This document shows, in pieces, positions 7,721 through 15,428 of a stretch of 18,068 nt of DNA. Numbering within the stretch: position 1 is the first letter of the stretch; every line of letters begins with the position of its first letter. The stretch comes from Gammaproteobacteria bacterium (lineage in GTDB: Bacteria; Pseudomonadota; Gammaproteobacteria; Eutrophobiales; Eutrophobiaceae): contig JACVQI010000034.1 of assembly GCA_015661095.1 (NCBI GenBank), positions 1 through 18,068 on the forward strand, written 5' to 3'. The notes below the pieces were generated by a model. The model was not told where the DNA came from and ran no database searches. It saw nothing but the letters and a program-made list of their open reading frames with translations. The position numbers were made by a program, and so were the translations under genes.

Positions 7721-8606
7721 ACATTTTCGTTGTGGTTACGCCTGTATCATCGGGCGGCCTAACGTGGGTAAATCAACTTTGCTGAACAAGTTGATCGGCC
7801 ACAAGCTCAGCATCACCTCAAAAAAGCCGCAAACGACCAGGTGGCAATTATTGGGCATAAAAACGACCGCTGATTACCAGATTATCTTTATTGATACTCC
7901 GGGTTTACAGACCAGACGGCAAACAAATTTGAATCGACATATGCAACGCGAGATGGTTGATTCATTAGCCTATGTTAATGTGATTATCTTGGTCGTCGAA
8001 GCACTGGTGTGGAAGCAACCCGAGGACCAGATACTGGAAATTATAAGCAAGAACAAAAGCCCCGTAGTGCTGTTAATAAACAAGATAGACAAATTAAAAA
8101 ACAAAGAAAAGTTGTTACCCTTCATTAATTCGATCTCTGCCAAATATAAATTTCAGGAAATAATTCCTGTATCGGCAGTTACCGACGATAATTTCGATAT
8201 GGTCGAAAAAACTGTTGTCCCATTACTCTCTCCTGGGCCAGCCGCGTTTCCGGAAGATCAGTTAAGTGACAGAAATGAACGTTTTTTTGCAGCTGAATTC
8301 ATACGTGAAAAGCTAACCCGCATTTTGGGCGCGGAACTCCCCTACAAGATCTCGGTGACCATCGACGAATACACAGATAAGAATCGTGTCTTACACATCA
8401 TCGGCAGTATCTGGGTAGAAAGCGAAGGCCAGAAAAAGATTGTCATAGGGAAAAACGGCCGCAACCTTAAAACCATCGGCGAAAGAGCCAGAATAGACAT
8501 GGAACAAATGTTCGGCAAAAAAGTGTTTCTTGAGACCTGGGTAAAAGTAAGAAAAAAATGGACTGGGGATGTGCGTGCCTTAAGGCAATTCGGTTACGAA
8601 ACATAA
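7713..8606 (+). CDS. era: GTPase Era, 30S ribosome assembly
   Basis: This is an essential GTPase that binds 16S rRNA near its 3' end and helps 30S maturation. The G domain has G1 GRPNVGKST, G3 DTPG and G4 NKID. A KH RNA-binding domain follows, with VIGKNGRNLKTIGERAR. The protein has 297 residues, against 301 in E. coli. I chose ATG 7713 (MSEHFRCGYACIIGRPNVG), which matches the E. coli N-terminus and overlaps the end of rnc by 8 bp. An in-frame ATG at 7707 and a longer frame opening at 7635 would add unconserved residues. The rnc-era pair is a conserved, translationally coupled unit linking rRNA cleavage with ribosome assembly. Confidence 0.96.
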   Translation: MSEHFRCGYACIIGRPNVGKSTLLNKLIGHKLSITSKKPQTTRWQLLGIKTTADYQIIFIDTPGLQTRRQTNLNRHMQREMVDSLAYVNVIILVVEALVWKQPEDQILEIISKNKSPVVLLINKIDKLKNKEKLLPFINSISAKYKFQEIIPVSAVTDDNFDMVEKTVVPLLSPGPAAFPEDQLSDRNERFFAAEFIREKLTRILGAELPYKISVTIDEYTDKNRVLHIIGSIWVESEGQKKIVIGKNGRNLKTIGERARIDMEQMFGKKVFLETWVKVRKKWTGDVRALRQFGYET

Positions 8607-8668
8607 CAAGTATCAAGCGCGATACCAATTCTGTTTTATTTATAAAGTTAACCAGATAAAACCCGGCC

Positions 8669-9388
8669 GTGAAGATTGCCTTGCATCCCTGTTTTATTCT
8701 GCACCAACGTCATTATCGGGAGACAAGCTTAATACTGGAAGTGTTTTCGCGTGACAATGGCAAATTGTCATTAGTTGCCCGTGGCGCGAAAAAACGCAAT
8801 GCCAGTACACGCCCACTCATGCAAATCAACCAGAAACTGAACATCGCCTGGACAATACGCGGGGAGATGGGCACGTTGACTGCTATTGAGGCGGCGGGCA
8901 CCAACTATAATCTTTCCGGCAGCCGGTTGATCGCATCCTTTTATATGAATGAACTGCTCACACGCTTATTACATAAATATGAGCCGCATCCTGAACTCTT
9001 TGATGCCTATGAGAATACCTTAACCCTATTACAGCAACCACTTAACGAGGAAACCATCTTAAGGGTTTTCGAAATACAGCTTCTGCAATCCCTGGGTTAT
9101 GGGTTGGTGCTTGATCATGATGTCAATACCGGCATGCCTATAGCGCAGAATCAATTCTATTATTACCAAATTGATTTTGGCCCGACTGCTAGCTCACCTC
9201 GAGATCGCGAATCTGTAAAAATATCTGGGGAAACACTGCTTGCATTGGCGCAAAAAACGATACAGGAGCCACTGCAATTACAGGAAGCCAAACAGTTAAC
9301 CAGAAGAATATTGAAAAACCATTTGGGAGCCAAACCGCTGGCCAGCAGGAAGCTGTTTAATGCTTATTTAAAAAACCAGTCTGGTTAA
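8669..9388 (+). CDS. recO: DNA repair protein RecO
   Basis: This is a recombination mediator that works with RecR to load RecA onto SSB-coated single-stranded DNA. The N-terminal OB-fold is recognisable (CFILHQRHYRETSLILEVF, then KLSLVARGAKK), followed by a helical domain with FYMNELLTRLL and the C-terminal KPLASRKLF. At 239 residues it is close to E. coli RecO (242). No cysteine cluster for zinc is seen, as in other gammaproteobacterial forms. The start is uncertain: GTG 8669 gives a good-length protein but lacks a clear ribosome binding site, and TTG 8681 is the alternative. It follows era by 62 bp. The usual next gene, pdxJ, is absent. Confidence 0.93.
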   Translation: MKIALHPCFILHQRHYRETSLILEVFSRDNGKLSLVARGAKKRNASTRPLMQINQKLNIAWTIRGEMGTLTAIEAAGTNYNLSGSRLIASFYMNELLTRLLHKYEPHPELFDAYENTLTLLQQPLNEETILRVFEIQLLQSLGYGLVLDHDVNTGMPIAQNQFYYYQIDFGPTASSPRDRESVKISGETLLALAQKTIQEPLQLQEAKQLTRRILKNHLGAKPLASRKLFNAYLKNQSG

Positions 9389-9408
9389 CTGTTAATATTG
9401 GAGTAAGC

Positions 9409-9436
9409 CATAAAATTATGGATTTTATGATATACT
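9409..9436 (+). promoter_or_regulatory. Promoter-like region with nested inverted repeats upstream of prfC
   Basis: The recO-prfC gap (119 bp) contains two overlapping -10-like hexamers, TATGAT (9426-9431) and TATACT (9431-9436). They are interwoven with a perfect 8-bp inverted repeat: CATAAAAT at 9409-9416 and ATTTTATG at 9422-9429, with a 5-base loop. A second 6-bp repeat, CCATAA and TTATGG (9408-9421), shares bases with it. A good -35 is not evident; TTGGAG at 9398 is too far away. The arrangement suits an operator overlapping a promoter, or a small RNA hairpin near the 5' end of the prfC transcript. Confidence 0.35.
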
Positions 9437-9507
9437 TAACTTATAAGCATCATTACCACGCCTGAAGCAGGTTCCATTAAACTTTTCCGTTTTATTATCT
9501 AAGACTG

Positions 9508-11082
9508 ATGTCCGATTTACAGAAAGCTATTGCCAGACGGCGTACCTTTGCCATCATATCGCATCCTGATGCAGGTAAAACTACTGTTACTGAACAGTTG
9601 CTATTTTATGGCGGTGCAATTCAAATGGCTGGAACAATCAAAGCCCGCAAGTCCGCGAGATATGCCACTTCCGACTGGATGGAAATGGAAAAGGAAAGAG
9701 GAATTTCCATCACCAGTTCAGTGATGCAGTTTGAATTTAATGACAAGGTAATAAACCTGCTGGATACACCGGGTCACGCTGATTTTTCCGAGGATACCTA
9801 TCGAACGTTAACCGCCGTTGATTCTGCCCTTATGGTTATTGATGTATCAAAGGGCGTGGAAGAACGTACTATCAAATTAATGGATGTGTGCCGATTGCGC
9901 AGTACTCCGATTATCACATTCATCAACAAACTGGACCGGGAAGGTCGAGCACCTGTTGATTTGCTGGATGAAATCGAAAAGGAATTAACTATCAAATGCT
10001 CTCCGGTAACCTGGCCTTTAGGGATGGGAAGTAATCTCGCCGGTATTTATCATTTCAATGATGACAAAATTATTCTTTACGATAAAGTCAGTAAAAACTC
10101 TCATGTTCAGCAGATCCAGGGGCTGGATAGCGTTGTCGCTAAAAATCAATTTGGTGATCAATATCAACATCTACGTGAGGAAATAGAATTTGTCAGAGGC
10201 GTGTGTCCGCCTTTCAATCCAGTCAGTTACCTCGCCGGAGAAACTACACCGGTGTTTTTTGGATCAGCCTTGCACAATTTTGGCATCAGGGAATTTCTGA
10301 ACTGCCTAACGGAATATGCGCCAGCACCTTTGCCACGAGTCGCTGTTCAGCGTGAGGTCGAACCACTGGAAGCGGCATTCTCAGGATTTGTTTTCAAGAT
10401 CCAGGCCAATATGGATCCCGCACATCGCGACCGTGTAGCCTTTGTCAGGATATGTTCCGGGGCTTATAAAAAAGGCATGAAATTATTTCATGTCAGATTA
10501 GGCCGTAACATTCAGATAGTTAATGCCTTGACTTTTCTCGCAGGTTCCCGGAAACAGATAGAGGAGGCCTGGGCCGGAGATATTATTGGTTTGCACAACC
10601 ACGGCATAATCCAGGTTGGCGATACATTTACACTGGGTGAATCACTGACCTATACCGGTATACCGTATTTCGCCCCTGAACTTTTTCGTCGCGTCCGTTT
10701 GAAAGATCCTTTAAAAACCAAAGCGCTGATAAAAGGTCTCGTGCAACTGGGTGAAGAAGGCGCAGTACAGGTATTTCGTCCGTTGAAAAATAACGATTTG
10801 ATATTGGGTGCCGTTGGAATTTTGCAGTTTGATGTCGTCGCCTGGAGATTACGGGAGGAGTATGGAGTTGAATGTGGCTACGAAAATATTTCCATCGTTT
10901 GCGCCCGCTGGATATCGTGCGAAGATCCCAAAGTATTGAGGGAATTCAAGGATAAACTCATTGAACACCTCTCAGAAGACGGGGGCGGAAAATTGGCGTA
11001 TCTTGCTCCCAGTATGATCAATTTAAATCTGACCATGGAACGCTGGCCAAATATAACTTTTAACCATATCCGCGAACACTGA
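9508..11082 (+). CDS. prfC: Peptide chain release factor 3
   Basis: This is a GTPase that removes RF1 and RF2 from the ribosome after peptide release. The G domain carries SHPDAGKTT (residues 18-26), the switch region MEMEKERGISI, DTPGHADFSEDTYR and NKLDREGR. Domains II and III follow, with EEGAVQVFRP and GAVGILQFDVVAWRL typical of RF3. The protein has 524 residues, against 529 in E. coli, and nothing is missing. Start ATG 9508 gives MSDLQKAIARRRTFAIISHP, matching the family N-terminus. It stands alone after a promoter-like region and converges on rne. Finding prfC between recO and rne is not an arrangement I recognise from model genomes. Confidence 0.97.
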   Translation: MSDLQKAIARRRTFAIISHPDAGKTTVTEQLLFYGGAIQMAGTIKARKSARYATSDWMEMEKERGISITSSVMQFEFNDKVINLLDTPGHADFSEDTYRTLTAVDSALMVIDVSKGVEERTIKLMDVCRLRSTPIITFINKLDREGRAPVDLLDEIEKELTIKCSPVTWPLGMGSNLAGIYHFNDDKIILYDKVSKNSHVQQIQGLDSVVAKNQFGDQYQHLREEIEFVRGVCPPFNPVSYLAGETTPVFFGSALHNFGIREFLNCLTEYAPAPLPRVAVQREVEPLEAAFSGFVFKIQANMDPAHRDRVAFVRICSGAYKKGMKLFHVRLGRNIQIVNALTFLAGSRKQIEEAWAGDIIGLHNHGIIQVGDTFTLGESLTYTGIPYFAPELFRRVRLKDPLKTKALIKGLVQLGEEGAVQVFRPLKNNDLILGAVGILQFDVVAWRLREEYGVECGYENISIVCARWISCEDPKVLREFKDKLIEHLSEDGGGKLAYLAPSMINLNLTMERWPNITFNHIREH

Positions 11083-11095
11083 ATAAACCCCCGGG

Positions 11096-11118
11096 AACCC
11101 CTGATTAACTCAGAGGTT
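11096..11118. terminator. Possible hairpin between convergent prfC and rne (first)
   Basis: AACCCCTGA (11096-11104) pairs with TCAGAGGTT (11110-11118) apart from one mismatch, around a 5-base loop. It lies 14 bp after the prfC stop codon, where a terminator would be expected. No T-tract follows on either strand, so it is not a canonical intrinsic terminator. Confidence 0.35.
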
Positions 11119-11139
11119 TCGTCCGGTATGCGAATATGT

Positions 11140-11155
11140 TGGACTAAAAAGTCCA
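11140..11155. terminator. Possible hairpin between convergent prfC and rne (second)
   Basis: TGGACT (11140-11145) and AGTCCA (11150-11155) form a perfect 6-bp stem with an AAAA loop, 9 bp beyond the rne stop codon. As the last structure in the 81-bp convergent gap it could end or stabilise the 3' end of either transcript. It lacks a following T-tract on both strands. Confidence 0.35.
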
Positions 11156-11163
11156 GTTGGAAC

Positions 11164-13920
11164 TTATTCAGAGCCTCCTGAATCCTTCCTTTCATTATCC
11201 GGTTCTATCGTAAAAACATCCGGAATTTTAATACTGTTATGAACAGGAGAGTTTTCCTGAGTGTTACGACTCGAGTCGGTTTCTATACTGGAGTCCGACT
11301 TAGCTAGTTCTTTTTTTATTTCAGTAGTTGATTCGCCATTAAAATTATAACTTCTGGCGGAGGTCGAGTTCGCGGTATTCTCCTGTGTTCCTGCTGAGGT
11401 ATGGTTTTGCACAGTCTCCTGGAGCGGCACCACTGCTGCTCGCTGCTGAATTGTCTGAGTTTGACTGGCAGGACTTACGGGTGCGGCCGTTGGCGTGGCA
11501 ACCACTGTTGTCCGCGCGCCTGACAATTGCTCCCGGGTTAATGTCTTGTCATCATCATTGGAAGAGTTAATAGTATCGGTAACCGGTTTCGGCAAAGGGT
11601 TGGCTTCACTGCTGGCGTTATTGCTGTCCGGACTCGCTTTATCTGCGGGTATCGGTGCTGGAACAGCTACCTGATAATCGCTTGGTGGTGATGAGGAAGC
11701 GGCGATATCAGGTCTGGCCTGGTAGCCTTGTGTAGCAGCTTCTGACTGAGCAGGTATCCCTTGCGGCGGCGCAGTTACCGGTCCTGCCTGCTCAGTATTG
11801 ATTTGCCGTGCCTCCGTCGAGGGCTGTGGTTTTACCCCACGGAATTCCTCTCTTTTCCCTTGTTCGTAATCACCTCTGGGTTTCCGGTTTGCAGGATCAC
11901 GCGCTGGTTTACCGGTTCCACGGTTATCAAAATCGCGTTTTCTTCCGGATTGCCTTTGTCGCGGATCACGCTTTTGCTTTTGGCTGTTATCTTCAACACT
12001 GGTATTTTCTTTCTGCCGCTGATCGGTACCTTGCCGTTTCTGGCCGGCATTGCGTTTTCTGCCTTGGGCTTTATCTCTGTCTCGATCCCTATCTCTATCC
12101 CGATTACGATCGCGATCCCGGTTTCGATCACGGTCACGACTGGGTTCACTGCTGCGCGCTGGCTGTGGTTGTGTGTCCGGTTTTTGCGTGGTTTCCCTGG
12201 CGGGTTGTTCAGCCGCGGATTTGCCAAACAGCCCCCCAAATAATCTGGCAATCAAGCTTTTACTTTCGCCGTTTTTCTTGACCACTACAGGGGCGGGGGC
12301 GTGTTCTGGCCGTGATGGCAGGACGGGCTTGATCGCGGGAACTTCAACCTTGCCGGGTACGGCGGTGGTGCGCTCTTCAACAGGCGGCGCTTCGGCAGGC
12401 TGCAATTTATAACTGGCTTTTTCATGTGCACGCATATCTGCCTCGGTCAGGCGTACCCTTTGAACTTCATAATGGGGCGTTTCCATATTCCTGTCCGGGA
12501 CAATTATAATCTCGACATCCAGGCGTTCTTCTATTTCTCGAATGGAATGGCGCTTTTCATTCAGGAGAAATGTTGCCGCATCGACCGGCAACCGTGCAAT
12601 CACCTTGGCTGTCATCTCTTTCATGCATTCTTCTTCGATAATCCGCATGACGGCAAGAGACAGCGATTCAATACCACGAATAGTGCCCTGGCCATCACAA
12701 CGCGGGCAGGGGATGTGGCTTGATTCACCGAGAGAGGGCCGTAATCGCTGGCGTGACATTTCTAACAACCCGAATCTCGAAATCCGGCCTATTTGCACCC
12801 TGGCCCGATCGACTTTCAGTGCGTCTTTGAGCCGGGTTTCCACCTCGCGTTGATTACGGGAGCTCATCATATCGATGAAATCGATGACCAACAGACCGCC
12901 CAAATCGCGCAAGCGTAACTGGCGGGCAATCTCATCGGCGGCCTCAAGATTGGTATTCAAGGCGGTTTCCTCGATATCTTCACCTTTGGTGGCCCGGGCC
13001 GAATTGATATCGATACTGGTTAATGCCTCGGAATGGTCGATAATGACTACCCCTCCGGAGGGCAGGGTCACTTCCCGGGAAAATGCTGTTTCAATCTGGC
13101 CTTCGATCTGATAGCGATTAAAGAGAGGATCTTTTTCCTTGTAAAGCTTCAGTCTGGGCACATTCGCCGGCATTACCTGTTCCATGAATTCCTTCGCCCG
13201 CTGATAGACATCCTCCTCATCGATCCAGATTTCAGTGATATCCTGGCGTAAATAATCCCTGATTGCCCGGATAACCAAATCACTTTCGGCATAGATCAGA
13301 AATGGCCCGCTTCTGGATTTAGCCGCCTTTGTAATGGCATCCCACAGTTGCATGAGATAATCCAGATCCCATTGCAGCTCATCACTATTTTTGCCGACGC
13401 CAACTGTTCGTAGAATCAGGCCCATGCCCTGGGGGATATTCAAAACACTCATCGCCTCTCTGGCATCCGACCGGTCCGTGCCTTCGATTTGTCGCGAAAC
13501 ACCGCCCGCCCGAGGGTTATTAGGCATCAGGACAAGATAACGGCCTGCCAGACTGATGAAAGTCGTTAGCGCTGCCCCCTTATTGCCACGCTCCTCCTTT
13601 TCAACCTGGACGATGAACTCCTGTCCGGTTTCAAGTCCATCCTTGATATTCACACGGCCACGATCACTGTCTTCGGATTTGGATTTAATCAGATTCCGAG
13701 AGATTTCCTTGAAGGGCAGGAAGCCATGGCGCTTCGCGCCATAATCGACAAATGCCGCCTCAAGACTCGGTTCTAACCGGACGATACGGCCGTTATAGAT
13801 ATTGGATTTCTTTTGTTCCCGGCCTGCAGATTCTATATCTAGGTCATACAGACGTTGGCCATCCACTAGCGCCACGCGCAACTCTTCCGGCTGAGTCGCG
13901 TTGATCAGCATTCTCTTCAT
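11164..13920 (-). CDS. rne: Ribonuclease E
   Basis: This is the main endoribonuclease of mRNA decay and rRNA/tRNA processing, and the scaffold of the degradosome. The N-terminal catalytic half is complete: S1 domain, 5' sensor and DNase-I-like domain with catalytic Asp304 (TSIDINSARA) and Asp347 (LLVIDFIDMM), plus the zinc-link cysteines Cys405 and Cys408 in CPRCDGQG. These match E. coli Asp303, Asp346, Cys404 and Cys407 shifted by one. The C-terminal half (from about 505) is disordered. It has a probable membrane-binding amphipathic helix, SLIARLFGGLFG (about 555-566), then an Arg/Asp-rich tract and an RNA-binding-like basic region. The length is 918, against 1061 in E. coli. The ribosome binding site AGGA lies 9 bp before the ATG. 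Confidence 0.97.
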   Translation of the reverse strand: MKRMLINATQPEELRVALVDGQRLYDLDIESAGREQKKSNIYNGRIVRLEPSLEAAFVDYGAKRHGFLPFKEISRNLIKSKSEDSDRGRVNIKDGLETGQEFIVQVEKEERGNKGAALTTFISLAGRYLVLMPNNPRAGGVSRQIEGTDRSDAREAMSVLNIPQGMGLILRTVGVGKNSDELQWDLDYLMQLWDAITKAAKSRSGPFLIYAESDLVIRAIRDYLRQDITEIWIDEEDVYQRAKEFMEQVMPANVPRLKLYKEKDPLFNRYQIEGQIETAFSREVTLPSGGVVIIDHSEALTSIDINSARATKGEDIEETALNTNLEAADEIARQLRLRDLGGLLVIDFIDMMSSRNQREVETRLKDALKVDRARVQIGRISRFGLLEMSRQRLRPSLGESSHIPCPRCDGQGTIRGIESLSLAVMRIIEEECMKEMTAKVIARLPVDAATFLLNEKRHSIREIEERLDVEIIIVPDRNMETPHYEVQRVRLTEADMRAHEKASYKLQPAEAPPVEERTTAVPGKVEVPAIKPVLPSRPEHAPAPVVVKKNGESKSLIARLFGGLFGKSAAEQPARETTQKPDTQPQPARSSEPSRDRDRNRDRDRNRDRDRDRDRDKAQGRKRNAGQKRQGTDQRQKENTSVEDNSQKQKRDPRQRQSGRKRDFDNRGTGKPARDPANRKPRGDYEQGKREEFRGVKPQPSTEARQINTEQAGPVTAPPQGIPAQSEAATQGYQARPDIAASSSPPSDYQVAVPAPIPADKASPDSNNASSEANPLPKPVTDTINSSNDDDKTLTREQLSGARTTVVATPTAAPVSPASQTQTIQQRAAVVPLQETVQNHTSAGTQENTANSTSARSYNFNGESTTEIKKELAKSDSSIETDSSRNTQENSPVHNSIKIPDVFTIEPDNERKDSGGSE
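12073..12138 (-). repeat. Arg-Asp dipeptide repeat tract inside rne
   Basis: Residues 595-616 of RNase E are almost pure alternating Arg with Asp or Asn (RDRDRNRDRDRNRD and so on). At DNA level this is an imperfect 6-base repeat, with CGT/CGA/CGG/AGA codons for Arg alternating with GAT/GAC/AAT. Because synonymous codons vary, it does not look like a recent perfect microsatellite expansion. It sits just after the putative membrane helix, in the arginine-rich RNA-binding zone. Confidence 0.85.
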
Positions 13921-14375
13921 GTTTAAATGTCCTGTACTTCACCCCCGGCAGACAGGAAAAAATACCTAATCTCTTAACAAGTGCCTGAGCCGGGGTTGAA
14001 CCATTCATTCAATATGAATGGTCGGTTAATTGTTCAATCGCGTCTTAAATTAACAGAGCTGGATCCCGTTATCCCTCAATTGGATTAAAGGTGTTCAGCT
14101 CAGGTATCCATCGTGCCTGATTAAAATCTCGCATCGGAGGCAGGTAGTCACCTCAAATGAGTACGTCCTTGAGCGTAATTAAAATTCGCGAAACCTTTAG
14201 TCTTGTTTACTATCCAGATCTTCGGGCAGCCATCGGTCGAAGGAGTGATAAGATTTAATATCCGCAAAAGCGAAAATTACCATCACGGTATGTTTGCCAA
14301 CTTCGATACTGCGATCAGATGCAGTCATCTTGATAGATAAACAGCGTGGAATAGAGTTACTCGTATCCACCTCTG
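13921..14375 (-). promoter_or_regulatory. Probable long structured 5' leader of rne
   Basis: If the promoter at 14382-14410 is used, rne has a leader of about 455 bases. E. coli rne has a 361-base leader that RNase E binds and cleaves to limit its own synthesis, so a long leader is expected. A perfect 9-bp hairpin lies at 14000-14022 (ACCATTCAT, 5-base loop, ATGAATGGT). An outer 6-bp pairing, GAGCTG (14056-14061) with CAGCTC (14096-14101), encloses a further short GGAT/ATCC stem. I cannot confirm that the fold matches the known rne 5' UTR element. The stretch also contains the small ORF listed separately. Confidence 0.5.
14197..14328 (-). CDS. Possible small ORF in the rne leader (43 residues)
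   Basis: An ATG-initiated ORF of 43 codons begins about 47 bases after the predicted rne transcription start and ends about 280 bases before rne. It encodes MTASDRSIEVGKHTVMVIFA and ends DRWLPEDLDSKQD. The frame stays open upstream to a GTG at 14370, which would give 57 residues. The composition (a hydrophobic strand, then an acidic, soluble tail) looks protein-like, but no clear ribosome binding site precedes the ATG. I recognise no family. It could be a small protein gene, a leader ORF or chance. Confidence 0.25.
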   Translation of the reverse strand: MTASDRSIEVGKHTVMVIFAFADIKSYHSFDRWLPEDLDSKQD

Positions 14376-14381
14376 TCGGTT

Positions 14382-14410
14382 AATATAGCAATCTTCCGCT
14401 GTGACGGCAA
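14382..14410 (-). promoter_or_regulatory. Sigma-70-type promoter for rne
   Basis: On the minus strand, -35 TTGCCG (14405-14410, 4 of 6 consensus bases) and -10 TATATT (14382-14387, 5 of 6) are separated by exactly 17 bp. Transcription would start near 14375 and run into the rne leader. The -35 ends 16 bp before the rluC start codon, so the two divergent genes share very little control DNA. Confidence 0.6.
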
Positions 14411-14426
14411 TGCCAAATATTCACAT

Positions 14427-15389
14427 ATGTCCATGATCCAAAATAAAAAAGAAGGTGTCAGACAGGTAATCATCAATGCCGGCCAGAGTAACCGCCGTAT
14501 AGATAACTTCATGATTAAAGAACTGGGGAAAGTGCCTAAATCCAGGATATACCAGATGTTACGCCGCGGTGAAATAAGGGTAAATGGCGGGCGTATCAAA
14601 CAGGATTACCGGCTGCAAACAGGCGATAAAGTACGTATTCCCCCGGTACACTTCTCGGTTTCGGAAAAACCCGAACCGCCGGGCCATAAGCTGCTGAATC
14701 TAGTCAGGGACAGCCTGATTTTTGAAAATGAGGAGATTATTATTTTGAACAAACCCGCCGGACTATCCGTCCATGGCGGTAGCGGCCAGATATACGGAAT
14801 TATAGAGATCTTACGTAATTTGAGACCCGCTGACACTGACCTGCAACTGGTGCACCGCCTGGACAGAGAAACCTCCGGTTGTCTCATGATAGCGAAAAAC
14901 AGCTTCAGTCTGAGATGGTTGCACGAGTGTTTGCGGGAAGGCAGGATCAAAAAGCAATATTTGGCCTTGTTAAAGGGGCATTTACATAATCGAACGGTGA
15001 AAGTTACTGCGCCAATTGAGAAAAACATCGCTAAATCAGGCGAGAGAATCGCCACCATCTCTGAATCAGGCAAACATGCCCTGACAGAATTTACCCGCAC
15101 TAAGCAATTCGATGCGGCGACACTCGCCGATGTGAAGATAAATACTGGACGTACCCACCAGATACGCGTGCATGCCGCATTTATACACCACCCGCTGGCC
15201 GGGGATACGAAATATGGCGATAAAACCTTTAATCAGGACATGCGGCAACATGGGTTACGCCGCTTGTTCCTCCATGCCAAGACCCTGGGTATTCCTGCCT
15301 GGCCGGGAAAACAAAAAGATCTCGTTATGGACTCGGAATTACCCGATGACCTTCAAAGCGTATTAACAACGCTCGAAATTGCAAAATAA
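14427..15389 (+). CDS. rluC: 23S rRNA pseudouridine synthase C
   Basis: This enzyme isomerises specific uridines of 23S rRNA to pseudouridine (positions 955, 2504 and 2580 in E. coli). An N-terminal S4 RNA-binding domain (about residues 22-75, SRIYQMLRRGEIRVNGGRIK) precedes the catalytic domain. The signature HRLDRETSG holds the catalytic Asp146, and TGRTHQIRVH follows. The length of 320 residues equals E. coli RluC (319), and divergence from rne is the usual position of rluC, which argues for RluC over RluD. ATG 14427 is the first start; another ATG lies two codons downstream. The customary HAD-hydrolase and sppA neighbours are missing. A 39-bp AT-rich gap separates it from the convergent maf gene. 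Confidence 0.93.
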   Translation: MSMIQNKKEGVRQVIINAGQSNRRIDNFMIKELGKVPKSRIYQMLRRGEIRVNGGRIKQDYRLQTGDKVRIPPVHFSVSEKPEPPGHKLLNLVRDSLIFENEEIIILNKPAGLSVHGGSGQIYGIIEILRNLRPADTDLQLVHRLDRETSGCLMIAKNSFSLRWLHECLREGRIKKQYLALLKGHLHNRTVKVTAPIEKNIAKSGERIATISESGKHALTEFTRTKQFDAATLADVKINTGRTHQIRVHAAFIHHPLAGDTKYGDKTFNQDMRQHGLRRLFLHAKTLGIPAWPGKQKDLVMDSELPDDLQSVLTTLEIAK

Positions 15390-15428
15390 TATATAAATAC
15401 ATTATAATCAATAAGATATATGATATAC

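Noticed and set aside
11761..12412. Long plus-strand open frames opposite the rne C-terminal half (up to about 160 codons)
   Set aside because: They mirror the low-complexity Arg/Asp-rich coding of rne; their products are biased Ser/Ile/Phe repeats with no recognisable domain, and rne itself is clearly coding.
14357..14599. 80-codon minus-strand frame over the rluC start
   Set aside because: It overlaps well-conserved rluC coding sequence and the rne promoter, and its product resembles nothing; it is a shadow frame.
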